Below are positions 1 through 5,164 of a stretch of DNA of 5,164 bases, in pieces. Origin of the DNA: Gammaproteobacteria bacterium. Lineage in GTDB: Bacteria > Pseudomonadota > Gammaproteobacteria > Pseudomonadales > Pseudomonadaceae. The stretch spans positions 1 to 5,164 of the forward strand of contig JAAYHO010000378.1 in assembly GCA_012735335.1 (NCBI GenBank), read 5' to 3'. The stretch's first letter is position 1; each line of letters opens with the position of its first letter. A program made the position numbers and the translations under genes. A model generated the notes under the pieces. The model had not been told where the DNA came from. It worked only from the letters and a program-made list of their open reading frames with translations, and searched no databases.

Positions 1-1184
1 AGACGGGTGGCCAGCTTGCTCAGGCGACCGCTGCGTACCGCGTCGGCAGTGGGCAGGGCCTGTTGTTCGATCTTCTGACCGGTGGCCTTTTCCAGCATGC
101 CGAGCATGCGCCGCTCGCGGGGAGTGACGAACAGGATGGCGGTGCCGGAGCGACCAGCGCGGCCGGTACGGCCGATACGGTGCACGTAGGATTCGCTGTC
201 ATGCGGCAGGTCGTAGTTGAGTACGTGGGAGATGCGCTCCACGTCCAGACCACGGGCGGCCACGTCGGTGGCAACGACGATATCCAGCAGGCCGCGCTTG
301 AGGCGGTCGACCACCTGCTCACGCAGTTGCTGGCTGAGGTCACCGTTCAGTGCGGCGGCGGCAAAGCCACGGGCTTCCAGACGCTCGGACAGCTCCTGGC
401 TGGCAATCTTGGTACGCACAAAGACGATCATGGCCTCGACTGGCTCGACTTCGAGCAGGCGGGTCATGGCGTCCAGTTTGTGGTGGTTGGCTACTTCCCA
501 GACTTTCTGGGTAATGGTATCCAGGCTGCTGGTCTTGCCGCTGTGCAGGCGGATTTCCTTCGGCTCACGCATGTGCTTGCGCGCAACGGTGCGCACGCCG
601 GCGGGCATGGTGGCGGAGAACAGTGCCTTCTGGGTGTCTTCCGGGACCTTCTCGAATACTGCGTCGAGGTCGTCGGCAAAGCCCATCTTGAGCATTTCAT
701 CCGCTTCGTCGAGGACGAGATAGCGCATGTGGTCGAACTTGATGCTGCCGCGACGCATGTGGTCGGTCAGGCGGCCGGGGGTAGCCACGACTACGTGAGC
801 ACCTCGCTCCAGTGCCTTGAACTGGGGAGCGAAGGGGGAGCCGCCATACAGGGCCAGTACGGAAAAACCGCGCATGTTCTGCGCATAGCTCTGCAGGGCT
901 TCAGCCACTTGCAGCGCCAGTTCGCGGGTGGGCGTGAGAATCAACGCCTGGGTGGCGCGAATGCTGACGTCGATGCCTGCCAGTACGGGCAGTGCAAAGG
1001 CAGCAGTCTTGCCAGTGCCGGTCTGGGCCAGGCCCAGCAGGTCATCACCGGCCAGAAGAGTCGGAATAGCCTCGGCCTGGATAGGGGAGGGTGTTTCATA
1101 GCCGAGGCTGTTCAGGGCCTCAAGAAGCGGTGCAGGCAAGCCGAGATCGGCAAATTGCGGTGCCGCCGGAGCGGTATCGGACAT
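1..1184 (-). CDS. deaD: ATP-dependent DEAD-box RNA helicase DeaD/CsdA (C-terminus cut by window edge)
   Basis: This is a cytoplasmic RNA helicase that unwinds short duplexes using ATP. The DeaD/CsdA family works in ribosome assembly, mRNA decay and cold adaptation. I translated 394 codons from ATG 1184-1182. Visible motifs in order are: Q motif ending at Q36, motif I AQTGTGKT (53-60), Ia PTRELA (85-90), GG (114-115), Ib TPGR (135-138), II DEAD (159-162), III SAT (190-192), IV IVFVRT (253-258), V ATDVAARGLD (305-314) and VI HRIGRTGR (335-342). Both RecA-like domains are therefore complete. Stretches such as DEADEMLKMGF and SESYVHRIGRTGRAGR fit DeaD/CsdA better than RhlB, RhlE or SrmB. Family members usually run to about 550-650 residues, so the C-terminal RNA-binding extension lies outside the window. 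The ribosome binding site is weak (an AAGG about 12 nt upstream of the start). The gene is divergent from greB across a 105-bp spacer. Family assignment is very secure. Confidence 0.96.
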   Translation of the reverse strand, partial: MSDTAPAAPQFADLGLPAPLLEALNSLGYETPSPIQAEAIPTLLAGDDLLGLAQTGTGKTAAFALPVLAGIDVSIRATQALILTPTRELALQVAEALQSYAQNMRGFSVLALYGGSPFAPQFKALERGAHVVVATPGRLTDHMRRGSIKFDHMRYLVLDEADEMLKMGFADDLDAVFEKVPEDTQKALFSATMPAGVRTVARKHMREPKEIRLHSGKTSSLDTITQKVWEVANHHKLDAMTRLLEVEPVEAMIVFVRTKIASQELSERLEARGFAAAALNGDLSQQLREQVVDRLKRGLLDIVVATDVAARGLDVERISHVLNYDLPHDSESYVHRIGRTGRAGRSGTAILFVTPRERRMLGMLEKATGQKIEQQALPTADAVRSGRLSKLATR

Positions 1185-1206
1185 ACTTGGAGTAAACCTT
1201 GGGGGA

Positions 1207-1235
1207 TTGTTAATCGCGTAGTATACGCATATTCA
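1207..1235 (+). promoter_or_regulatory. candidate sigma-70-type promoter for greB
   Basis: TTGTTA at 1207-1212 (four of six matches to TTGACA) is followed after 17 bp by TATTCA at 1230-1235 (three of six matches to TATAAT). The spacing is ideal but the -10 is weak. Transcription would start near 1242, giving a leader of roughly 48 nt. This is the best pair in the spacer on this strand, but it overlaps the elements proposed for deaD on the other strand. Confidence 0.3.
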
Positions 1236-1250
1236 GTGCAGATTACTGCA
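1216..1250. promoter_or_regulatory. two small inverted repeats in the deaD/greB divergent spacer (possible operators)
   Basis: The first dyad is GCGTA-GTA-TACGC at 1216-1228 and the second is TGCAG-ATTA-CTGCA at 1237-1250. Their centres are about 21.5 bp apart, close to two helical turns. The first covers the best -10 candidate for deaD, and the second covers the place where the deaD -35 would sit. Both arms are perfect but only 5 bp long. Such short repeats arise by chance roughly once per 100 bp when spacing is free, so regulator binding is only a possibility. No known operator consensus was recognised. Confidence 0.25.
1220..1225 (-). promoter_or_regulatory. candidate -10 element for deaD
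   Basis: Read on the minus strand this is TATACT, five of six matches to TATAAT, about 35 nt upstream of the deaD start codon. It implies a short leader of roughly 28 nt. No convincing -35 lies 16-18 bp further upstream: the hexamer at 17 bp is CAGTAA, a poor match. The promoter may therefore depend on an activator, or the real start site may lie elsewhere. Confidence 0.4.
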
Positions 1251-1278
1251 TCATTTCATCGCACGGCATGCGGCATAC

Positions 1279-1283
1279 AGGAG
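1279..1283 (+). promoter_or_regulatory. greB ribosome binding site
   Basis: AGGAG stands 6 nt upstream of the GTG at 1290. Its strength and spacing support the GTG start. This matters because the reading frame stays open for more than a kilobase upstream and offers no stop codon to limit the choice. Confidence 0.8.
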
Positions 1284-1289
1284 CTGGGA

Positions 1290-1766
1290 GTGAAGACACC
1301 GCTGATTACCCGTCAGGGTTACGAGAATCTGCGCAAAGAGCTGGATGAGTTATGGCGGGTGGAGCGCCCGGATATAACCAGGAAAGTGGCCTGGGCCGCC
1401 AGCCTCGGCGATCGCAGCGAGAATGCCGATTATCAGTACAACAAGAAGCGCCTGCGCGAGATCGATCGACGGGTGCGCTACCTGCGCAAGTGTCTGGAAT
1501 ACCTCAAGGTGGTCGACTACCGCGCGGAGCAGGAGGGCAAGGTGTTCTTCGGTGCCTGGGTGGAGATCGAGAACGATGACGGCAAGCAGCTGCGCTTTCG
1601 CATCGTTGGCTATGACGAGATATTCGGGCGCAAGGATTACATCTCGGTGGACTCGCCCATGGCCCGGGCGCTGATCGGCAAGCAGGTGGATGATGAGGCG
1701 GAGGTGACGACCGAGGCGGGGACGGCGGTGTGGTATGTGAATGCGATTGAGTATGAGAAGGGGTGA
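1290..1766 (+). CDS. greB: transcription elongation factor GreB
   Basis: GreB enters the secondary channel of backtracked RNA polymerase and stimulates cleavage of the extruded 3' RNA, rescuing stalled elongation complexes. The 158-residue product matches the usual GreB length and is close to the E. coli protein throughout, for example KTPLITRQGY at the N-terminus, AASLGDRSENADYQYNKKRL (36-55), EGKVFFGAWVEIENDDG (near 82-98) and GYDEIFGRKDYIS. Residues 1 to about 75 form the antiparallel coiled coil, with the catalytic acidic tip residues D41 and E44 present. The rest is the FKBP-like C-terminal domain. The basic NKKRLREIDRRVRY run is typical of GreB rather than GreA. GTG at 1290 is chosen because it has a good AGGAG site and the next residues match the family N-terminus exactly. 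The gene ends at TGA 1764-1766, convergent with ybbP, and appears to be a single-gene unit. Confidence 0.97.
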   Translation: MKTPLITRQGYENLRKELDELWRVERPDITRKVAWAASLGDRSENADYQYNKKRLREIDRRVRYLRKCLEYLKVVDYRAEQEGKVFFGAWVEIENDDGKQLRFRIVGYDEIFGRKDYISVDSPMARALIGKQVDDEAEVTTEAGTAVWYVNAIEYEKG

Positions 1767-1784
1767 GGGGACTGCAGTGGGCGG

Positions 1785-1847
1785 CCTGTCCCCTCTCCCC
1801 CGGCCCCTCTCCCGCAAGGGGAGAGGGGCCGGGGGAGAGGGGACAGG
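1785..1847. repeat. REP-like perfect palindrome between convergent greB and ybbP; possible bidirectional terminator or mRNA 3' stabiliser
   Basis: A 29-bp perfect inverted repeat (1785-1813 with 1819-1847) closes a 5-nt loop, GCAAG. Each arm contains two CCCCTCTC or GAGAGGGG octamers 14 bp apart. It lies 19 bp after the greB stop and 27 bp beyond the ybbP stop, so it would form a very stable hairpin at the 3' end of both transcripts. No T-tract follows on either strand, so it is not a canonical intrinsic terminator. C-rich/G-rich palindromes of this style, with a GCAAG-type loop, recur in intergenic regions of many high-GC proteobacteria. A repeat-family origin is therefore likely, although only this copy is visible here. 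Confidence 0.8.
1818..1842 (+). other. potential G-quadruplex motif within the palindrome
   Basis: The plus strand has four runs of at least four G (1818-1821, 1825-1828, 1831-1835, 1839-1842) separated by AGA, CC and AGA. This satisfies the canonical G4 pattern with short loops. Because the element is a palindrome, the minus strand carries an equivalent motif across 1790-1813, with its last run only three G long. The motif is seen directly; folding in the cell is inference and would compete with the 29-bp hairpin. Confidence 0.5.
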
Positions 1848-1852
1848 GTGGC

Positions 1853-1862
1853 GAGAGGGGCC
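1853..1862. repeat. extra degenerate copy of the GAGAGGGGCC block
   Basis: GAGAGGGGCC at 1853-1862 repeats exactly the ten bases at 1821-1830 in the right arm of the neighbouring palindrome. It sits between that palindrome and the ybbP stop codon and has no partner arm. It may be the remnant of a second repeat unit or an extension of the same element. Confidence 0.5.
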
Positions 1863-1873
1863 GCAGAGGCTCA

Positions 1874-4372
1874 CTATCCCCTGCGCAACAACCCCATCGG
1901 ACTCTGCCTGACCACCGCCCGGGTACCCAGTGCGCCAGCCGCACCGATCAGCAGTGCGCCGATGGCCGGTACCAGCAGCCACAGCAGATAGTGCGGTTGC
2001 CATTGCAGGTCCAGGGCGTAGTGGTACAGCAGCCAGGTGATCAGCTCGGCGGCGACGATGGCCAGCAGGCCGGCGAGGGCGCCGAGCAGGCCGAATTCCA
2101 GGCGGTTGGCCTTGCGCAGCAGCTCGCGCCGTGCGCCGAGGGTACGCAGCAGCGCGCCTTCGTACAGACGGGTATCCAGCGTCGATTGCAATGAGGCGAA
2201 CAGCACGGTAAAGCCGGCCAGCAGCACGAATATCAGCACATACTCCACCGCCAGGGTGACCTGGGCGAGGATGTCGCGCAGTTGCTCCAGGATCGCTTCC
2301 ACTTCCAGCAGGGTCATGGCCGGGAAGGTGCGGGTCAGTTCGCGCAGCTGATCGCGTTGCTCGGCGGGCAGGTGGAAGCTGGTCAGCAGGGTGCTGGGCG
2401 CGCCGTGCAGCGCGCCGGGGGAGAACACCATATAGAAGTTGGGGGTGAAGTTATCCCAGTTGACGCTGCGGATGCTGGCAACCTGGGCTTCCAGGGTGCT
2501 GCCGCCGATGACAAAGCTCAGCTGATCGCCCAGTCCGACGCCGAGACTTTCGGCCAGCTCCGCCTCCACCGATACCCTGTGCCCGTCGCTGGCGGGCAGG
2601 CTGTCCCACCAGTGGCCGGCAACCAGCTGATTATCGCTGGCCAGTTCGGCGGACCAGGTCAGGCTCAGGTCGCGGTTGATGGCGCGCTCGCCGGGGCTGT
2701 CCTTGGTCACCTGGTCGCGTACCGGTGCCCCGTTGATCGCGGTCAGCCGTCCCGGGGTGACCGGGTACAGCGGTGCGGTACGCGCGCCGATGGTCTCCAG
2801 CGCCCGGCGGAACTCGGCTTCCTGTTCGGGCAGGATATTCAGTGCGAAATGGTTGGGCGCATCGTCCGGCAGCTGGGTCTGCCAGCTGTCCAGCAGCTCG
2901 GTGCGCAGGATGAAGATCACCACCATGGACATCAGGATCAGACCGAAGGCCAGCACCTGACCCGCTGCGGCGGCGGGTTGCTTGAGCAACTGGCCGCTGC
3001 CCAGCCGCCAGGCCAGACCCAGATGGCGCAGGCGGTTGCCGGTGCTGCGCAGCAGCAGCCAGGCCAGCGAGCCGAGCAGCAAGGCGGCCAGCGCACCACC
3101 GAGAATCACCGCCAGGGTCATCGGCAGGTTGCCGGTGAACTGCCACATCAGCAGGCTCAGCCCGGACAGGGCCAGCCCGTAGATCAGCCAGCCGCTGCCG
3201 GGCAGGGGCGTCAGCTCCCGGCGCAGTACCCGCAGCGGGGCGACCCGGCCCAGACGCAGCAGTGGTGGCAGGGCAAAACCGAGCAGGCCGACCAGCCCGG
3301 TGGCGGAGCCGACCAGCAGCGGCTTGAGTCCGGGGGCGGGCAGATCGGGGGGCAGCAACTCGCGCAGCAGGTGCATCAGCCCCCATTGCATCAGCCAGCC
3401 GGCAAACAGGCCGAGCAGGGTGGCGAGGGTGCCGAGCTCCAGCAGCTGGATCAGAAACAGCCGCAGGGTACGTCGACGGCTGGTGCCGAAACAGCGTAGC
3501 AACGCGCTGGTATCGAAGTGGCGCTGGGCAAAGCGACTGGCCGACAGCGCCACGGCCACTCCGGCCAGGACCACGGCAGCGATGCTGGCCAGGCCGAGAA
3601 ACTGGTTGGCGCGCTCCAGTGCATTGCCGATCTGGCGGTTGTCATCGGCTACCGAGGTCAGTCGCTGATGACTCTCCAGACGCGGTTCGAGCCAGTCCCG
3701 GTAGCGTTGCAGATCACCCTCGGCACCGCTGACCAGCAGCCGGTAGCGCACCCGGCTGCCCGGTTGCACCACCCGGGTGGCGGCCAGGTCCTGCATGTTC
3801 ATCAGCACCCGTGGGGTCAGGCTGTAGAAGTCTCCGGCCCGATCCGGTTCGTGGGTCAGCAGGGCGCTGATGCGCAGCTGGCTGTAGCCGAGCTCCAGAT
3901 GGTCGCCAACCTGCAGCCCGAGGATGTTGAGCAGGCGTGGTTCGGCCCAGACGCTGCCGGGCTCGGGAATGCCCTCGGCGACCTGTTCGACACCGAAGGC
4001 CTGCTGACTGGTGCGCACTTCACCACGCAGAGGATAGCCCGCCGATACCGCCTTGATGCTCGACAGCAGCATCTCGGCTTCGCTTGAAGTTACACTGGAA
4101 AAATCAACCAGATCAGTGGTTTGCAGGCTGTTGTTGACAGCTTGCTGGAGGAACTCCGGCGGCAGCGGATCGCGCGATGAGATGCGCATGTCAGCGCCGA
4201 GAAACTCCGCCGCCCGGGTGGCCATGCCGCGCTGCAGGCGGTCGGTGAAGAAGCTGATGGCGGTACTCACGGTGACCGCGATCAGCAGTGCCAGCAGCAT
4301 CACCCGCAGCTCCCCGGCGCGCCATTCGCGCAGCAGCAGGCGTGAGGCCAGCGGCAGGTCGCGGCTCAGCAT
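1874..4372 (-). CDS. ybbP: FtsX-family ABC transporter permease, YbbP-like
   Basis: This inner-membrane permease partners the ATPase encoded just upstream. The 832-residue protein has the architecture of YbbP (about 800 residues in E. coli). There is one helix at about 22-42, a large periplasmic region (43-258), and an FtsX domain with helices near 259-279, 308-329 and 351-373. Helices near 396-412, 417-441 and 471-489 follow. A second periplasmic region (490-706) contains SVNWDNFTPNFYMVF (637-650), typical of this family. A C-terminal FtsX domain has helices near 707-730, 759-782 and 795-815. RLYEGALLRTLGARRELLR (735-753) is the usual FtsX coupling segment. Related MacB/LolCDE-type machines move or extract substrates without a classical transport channel; the substrate here is unknown, and a lipid or hydrophobic molecule is likely given tesA next door. 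The ATG at 4372 lies inside ybbA (7-nt overlap, ATGCTGA), suggesting translational coupling. The gene ends in tandem in-frame stops, TAG then TGA. Confidence 0.93.
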   Translation of the reverse strand: MLSRDLPLASRLLLREWRAGELRVMLLALLIAVTVSTAISFFTDRLQRGMATRAAEFLGADMRISSRDPLPPEFLQQAVNNSLQTTDLVDFSSVTSSEAEMLLSSIKAVSAGYPLRGEVRTSQQAFGVEQVAEGIPEPGSVWAEPRLLNILGLQVGDHLELGYSQLRISALLTHEPDRAGDFYSLTPRVLMNMQDLAATRVVQPGSRVRYRLLVSGAEGDLQRYRDWLEPRLESHQRLTSVADDNRQIGNALERANQFLGLASIAAVVLAGVAVALSASRFAQRHFDTSALLRCFGTSRRRTLRLFLIQLLELGTLATLLGLFAGWLMQWGLMHLLRELLPPDLPAPGLKPLLVGSATGLVGLLGFALPPLLRLGRVAPLRVLRRELTPLPGSGWLIYGLALSGLSLLMWQFTGNLPMTLAVILGGALAALLLGSLAWLLLRSTGNRLRHLGLAWRLGSGQLLKQPAAAAGQVLAFGLILMSMVVIFILRTELLDSWQTQLPDDAPNHFALNILPEQEAEFRRALETIGARTAPLYPVTPGRLTAINGAPVRDQVTKDSPGERAINRDLSLTWSAELASDNQLVAGHWWDSLPASDGHRVSVEAELAESLGVGLGDQLSFVIGGSTLEAQVASIRSVNWDNFTPNFYMVFSPGALHGAPSTLLTSFHLPAEQRDQLRELTRTFPAMTLLEVEAILEQLRDILAQVTLAVEYVLIFVLLAGFTVLFASLQSTLDTRLYEGALLRTLGARRELLRKANRLEFGLLGALAGLLAIVAAELITWLLYHYALDLQWQPHYLLWLLVPAIGALLIGAAGALGTRAVVRQSPMGLLRRG

Positions 4373-5049
4373 GGCTGTTGCTCCTTGATCCGCCCGGCTT
4401 CCAGATGCAGGGCGCTTTCGCAGCGCTGCGCCAGTCGCTCGTCGTGGGTGACCATGATCAGGGTGGTGCCCTGTTCGCGGTTCAGCTCGAACAGCAGGTC
4501 GGTGATCCGCGCGCCGGTGCCGGCGTCGAGGTTGCCGGTGGGCTCGTCGGCAAACAGGATCGCCGGTTCGCTGGCAAAGGCCCGGGCAATCGCTACCCGC
4601 TGCTGTTCACCGCCGGACAGCTGGCGCGGGTAATGGCGCAGGCGGTGCTCCAGCCCGACCCGTTGCAGCAACTGCGTGGCGCGGCTGGCGGCATCCCGGC
4701 GGCCGTCCAGCTCCAGCGGCAGCATGACGTTTTCCAGCGCGTTGAGACTGTCCAGCAACTGGAACGACTGGAACACGAAGCCGACCTGTTCGGCGCGCAA
4801 AGCCGCGCGCTGATCCTCGTCCAGATGACCCAGCGATTGCCCGGCCAGCAGTACCTCGCCGCTGCTGGGCAGATCCAGCCCGGCGAGCAGGCTCAGCAGG
4901 GTCGACTTGCCCGATCCGGAAGCGCCGACAATCGCCACGCTGCTGCCCCGGGCGATGCTCAGGCTGACATCGTCGAGGATGGTCAGCCGCGCTTCCGGGG
5001 CATCCACGACTTTGCTAAGGTGGCGGGCAATGATAATGCTGTCTGACAT
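4366..5049 (-). CDS. ybbA: ABC transporter ATP-binding protein, YbbA-like (LolD/MacB type)
   Basis: This cytoplasmic ATPase subunit would energise the YbbP permease encoded next to it. The 227-residue length is normal for a stand-alone MacB/LolD-type nucleotide-binding domain. All motifs are intact: Walker A GASGSGKST (42-50), Q-loop Q94 in GFVFQSFQLL, signature LSGGEQQ (144-150), Walker B ILFADEP (164-170) with catalytic E169, D-loop NLD (173-175) and H-loop H202. The FQSFQLLDSLNALENVMLPLEL stretch is typical of the LolD/MacB/YbbA branch. ATG at 5049 is chosen because it gives the family N-terminus and no ATG, GTG or TTG codon lies just upstream in frame. A weak AAGG (minus strand, 5061-5058) is 8 nt away. 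The start is only 13 bp from the divergent tesA start. YbbA is preferred over LolD because the partner is a single two-FtsX-domain permease and tesA is adjacent. Confidence 0.94.
   Translation of the reverse strand: MSDSIIIARHLSKVVDAPEARLTILDDVSLSIARGSSVAIVGASGSGKSTLLSLLAGLDLPSSGEVLLAGQSLGHLDEDQRAALRAEQVGFVFQSFQLLDSLNALENVMLPLELDGRRDAASRATQLLQRVGLEHRLRHYPRQLSGGEQQRVAIARAFASEPAILFADEPTGNLDAGTGARITDLLFELNREQGTTLIMVTHDERLAQRCESALHLEAGRIKEQQPC
4381..4386 (-). promoter_or_regulatory. ybbP ribosome binding site inside ybbA
   Basis: Read on the minus strand this is AAGGAG, 8 nt before the ybbP ATG and within the last codons of ybbA. It fixes the ybbP start and fits translation of both genes from one mRNA. 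Confidence 0.75.
5032..5037 (+). promoter_or_regulatory. weak candidate -10 element for tesA
   Basis: GATAAT is five of six matches to TATAAT and lies 25 bp upstream of the preferred tesA ATG, inside the first codons of ybbA on the other strand. There is no good -35 at 16-18 bp. It is valid only if tesA starts at 5063, because upstream alternatives (ATG 5030 or 5036) would place it within the coding region. Confidence 0.25.
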
Positions 5050-5062
5050 GGGATCGGCCTTG

Positions 5063-5164
5063 ATGAATGTCTGGAAGAAATGCGCCGCTGGCGTGTTGCT
5101 GCTGGTGCTGGCACTGCCCGCATGGGCGCAGAATATTCTGTTGGTCGGCGATAGTATCAGCGCC
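5063..5164 (+). CDS. tesA: periplasmic SGNH/GDSL esterase TesA, N-terminus only
   Basis: TesA is a multifunctional periplasmic thioesterase, arylesterase and lysophospholipase L1. Only 34 codons are in the window: MNVWKK, a hydrophobic core near 8-19, an AWA signal-peptidase site (cleavage probably between A22 and Q23), then NILLVGDSISA. The GDS triplet (29-31) contains the nucleophilic serine S31 of SGNH hydrolase block I, and the mature start closely resembles known Pseudomonas TesA/EstA proteins. I chose ATG 5063 because it gives a compact signal peptide with lysines at its N-terminus. Only a weak GGGA (5050-5053) precedes it. In-frame ATGs at 5048, 5036 and 5030 are alternatives; the last follows AAGGTGG (5017-5023) and would overlap ybbA. 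The gene is divergent from ybbA-ybbP, the arrangement also found in E. coli. Confidence 0.9.
   Translation, partial: MNVWKKCAAGVLLLVLALPAWAQNILLVGDSISA

Noticed and set aside
1..394. Possible frameshift or truncation of deaD at the left side
   Set aside because: The minus-strand frame is uninterrupted to the window edge with conserved motifs V and VI intact. The gene is cut by the window, not broken.
1785..1847. The palindrome as a CRISPR repeat or insertion-sequence end
   Set aside because: There is only one unit, with no regular spacers, no transposase gene and no target-site duplication visible. A REP-like intergenic repeat fits better.
1350..2003. Minus-strand open frame running through the palindrome and antisense to greB
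   Set aside because: It is the complement of greB plus repeat-derived low-complexity sequence. The LSPGPSP..GEGPGERG-like peptide comes from translating the palindrome.
1763..2194. Plus-strand open frame beginning at the greB stop and crossing the palindrome
   Set aside because: It is translation of the repeat followed by antisense of the ybbP 3' end, with no domain and no ribosome binding site of note.
2282..3499. Long plus-strand open frame (about 405 codons) opposite ybbP
   Set aside because: It is antisense to a clear YbbP coding sequence. The product is Q/G/A-rich with no recognisable domain, as expected for the opposite strand of a GC-rich, leucine-rich membrane protein gene.
4288..5046. 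Plus-strand open frame (about 252 codons) opposite ybbA
   Set aside because: The minus strand encodes every ABC ATPase motif. The antisense product has no domain and is a composition artefact.
5129..5140. Perfect 12-bp palindrome CAGAATATTCTG in tesA, about 80 bp upstream of ybbA
   Set aside because: About one 12-bp palindrome is expected by chance in a window of this size. It lies across the signal-peptide/mature junction codons of tesA and matches no operator I recognise.

Overview
The window is high-GC, densely coded gammaproteobacterial DNA. The near-canonical DeaD, GreB, YbbA/YbbP and TesA sequences and the gene order point to Pseudomonas or a close relative. The species assignment is inferred from protein and base composition only; no search was run. 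There are three complete genes (greB, ybbA, ybbP) and two genes cut by the window edges (deaD on the left, tesA on the right). There is no RNA gene, CRISPR array, insertion sequence or phage gene, and no non-coding stretch longer than about 110 bases.

Layout. Positions 1-1184 (minus) hold the N-terminal 394 codons of the cold-shock DEAD-box RNA helicase DeaD/CsdA, with all helicase motifs intact and the C-terminal RNA-binding part beyond the window. A 105-bp divergent spacer (1185-1289) carries candidate promoters for both sides and two small inverted repeats. Positions 1290-1766 (plus) encode the transcript-cleavage factor GreB, starting at GTG. A 107-bp convergent spacer (1767-1873) holds a perfect 29-bp-stem palindrome made of C-rich and G-rich blocks, a REP-like intergenic repeat that can also be drawn as a G-quadruplex on either strand. 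Positions 5049-1874 (minus) form a two-gene operon: the ABC ATPase YbbA, then the FtsX-type permease YbbP, with a 7-nt overlap. From 5063 (plus) begins tesA, a periplasmic GDSL lysophospholipase/thioesterase, of which only the signal peptide and the catalytic-serine block are present.

How the genes relate. deaD and greB both act on RNA synthesis and structure: GreB rescues backtracked RNA polymerase and DeaD unwinds structured RNA, especially in the cold. Whether they are co-regulated from the shared spacer is inference. ybbA-ybbP and tesA form the conserved tesA/ybbAP module, in which a MacB/LolCDE-like ABC complex in the inner membrane is paired with a periplasmic esterase. Here the ybbA and tesA start codons are only 13 bp apart, and each gene's promoter must lie inside the other gene's 5' coding region.

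Nothing here looks like a new defence or mobile system. The points most worth a second look are the intergenic palindrome/G4 element, the overlapping start region of ybbA and tesA, and the dyads between deaD and greB.
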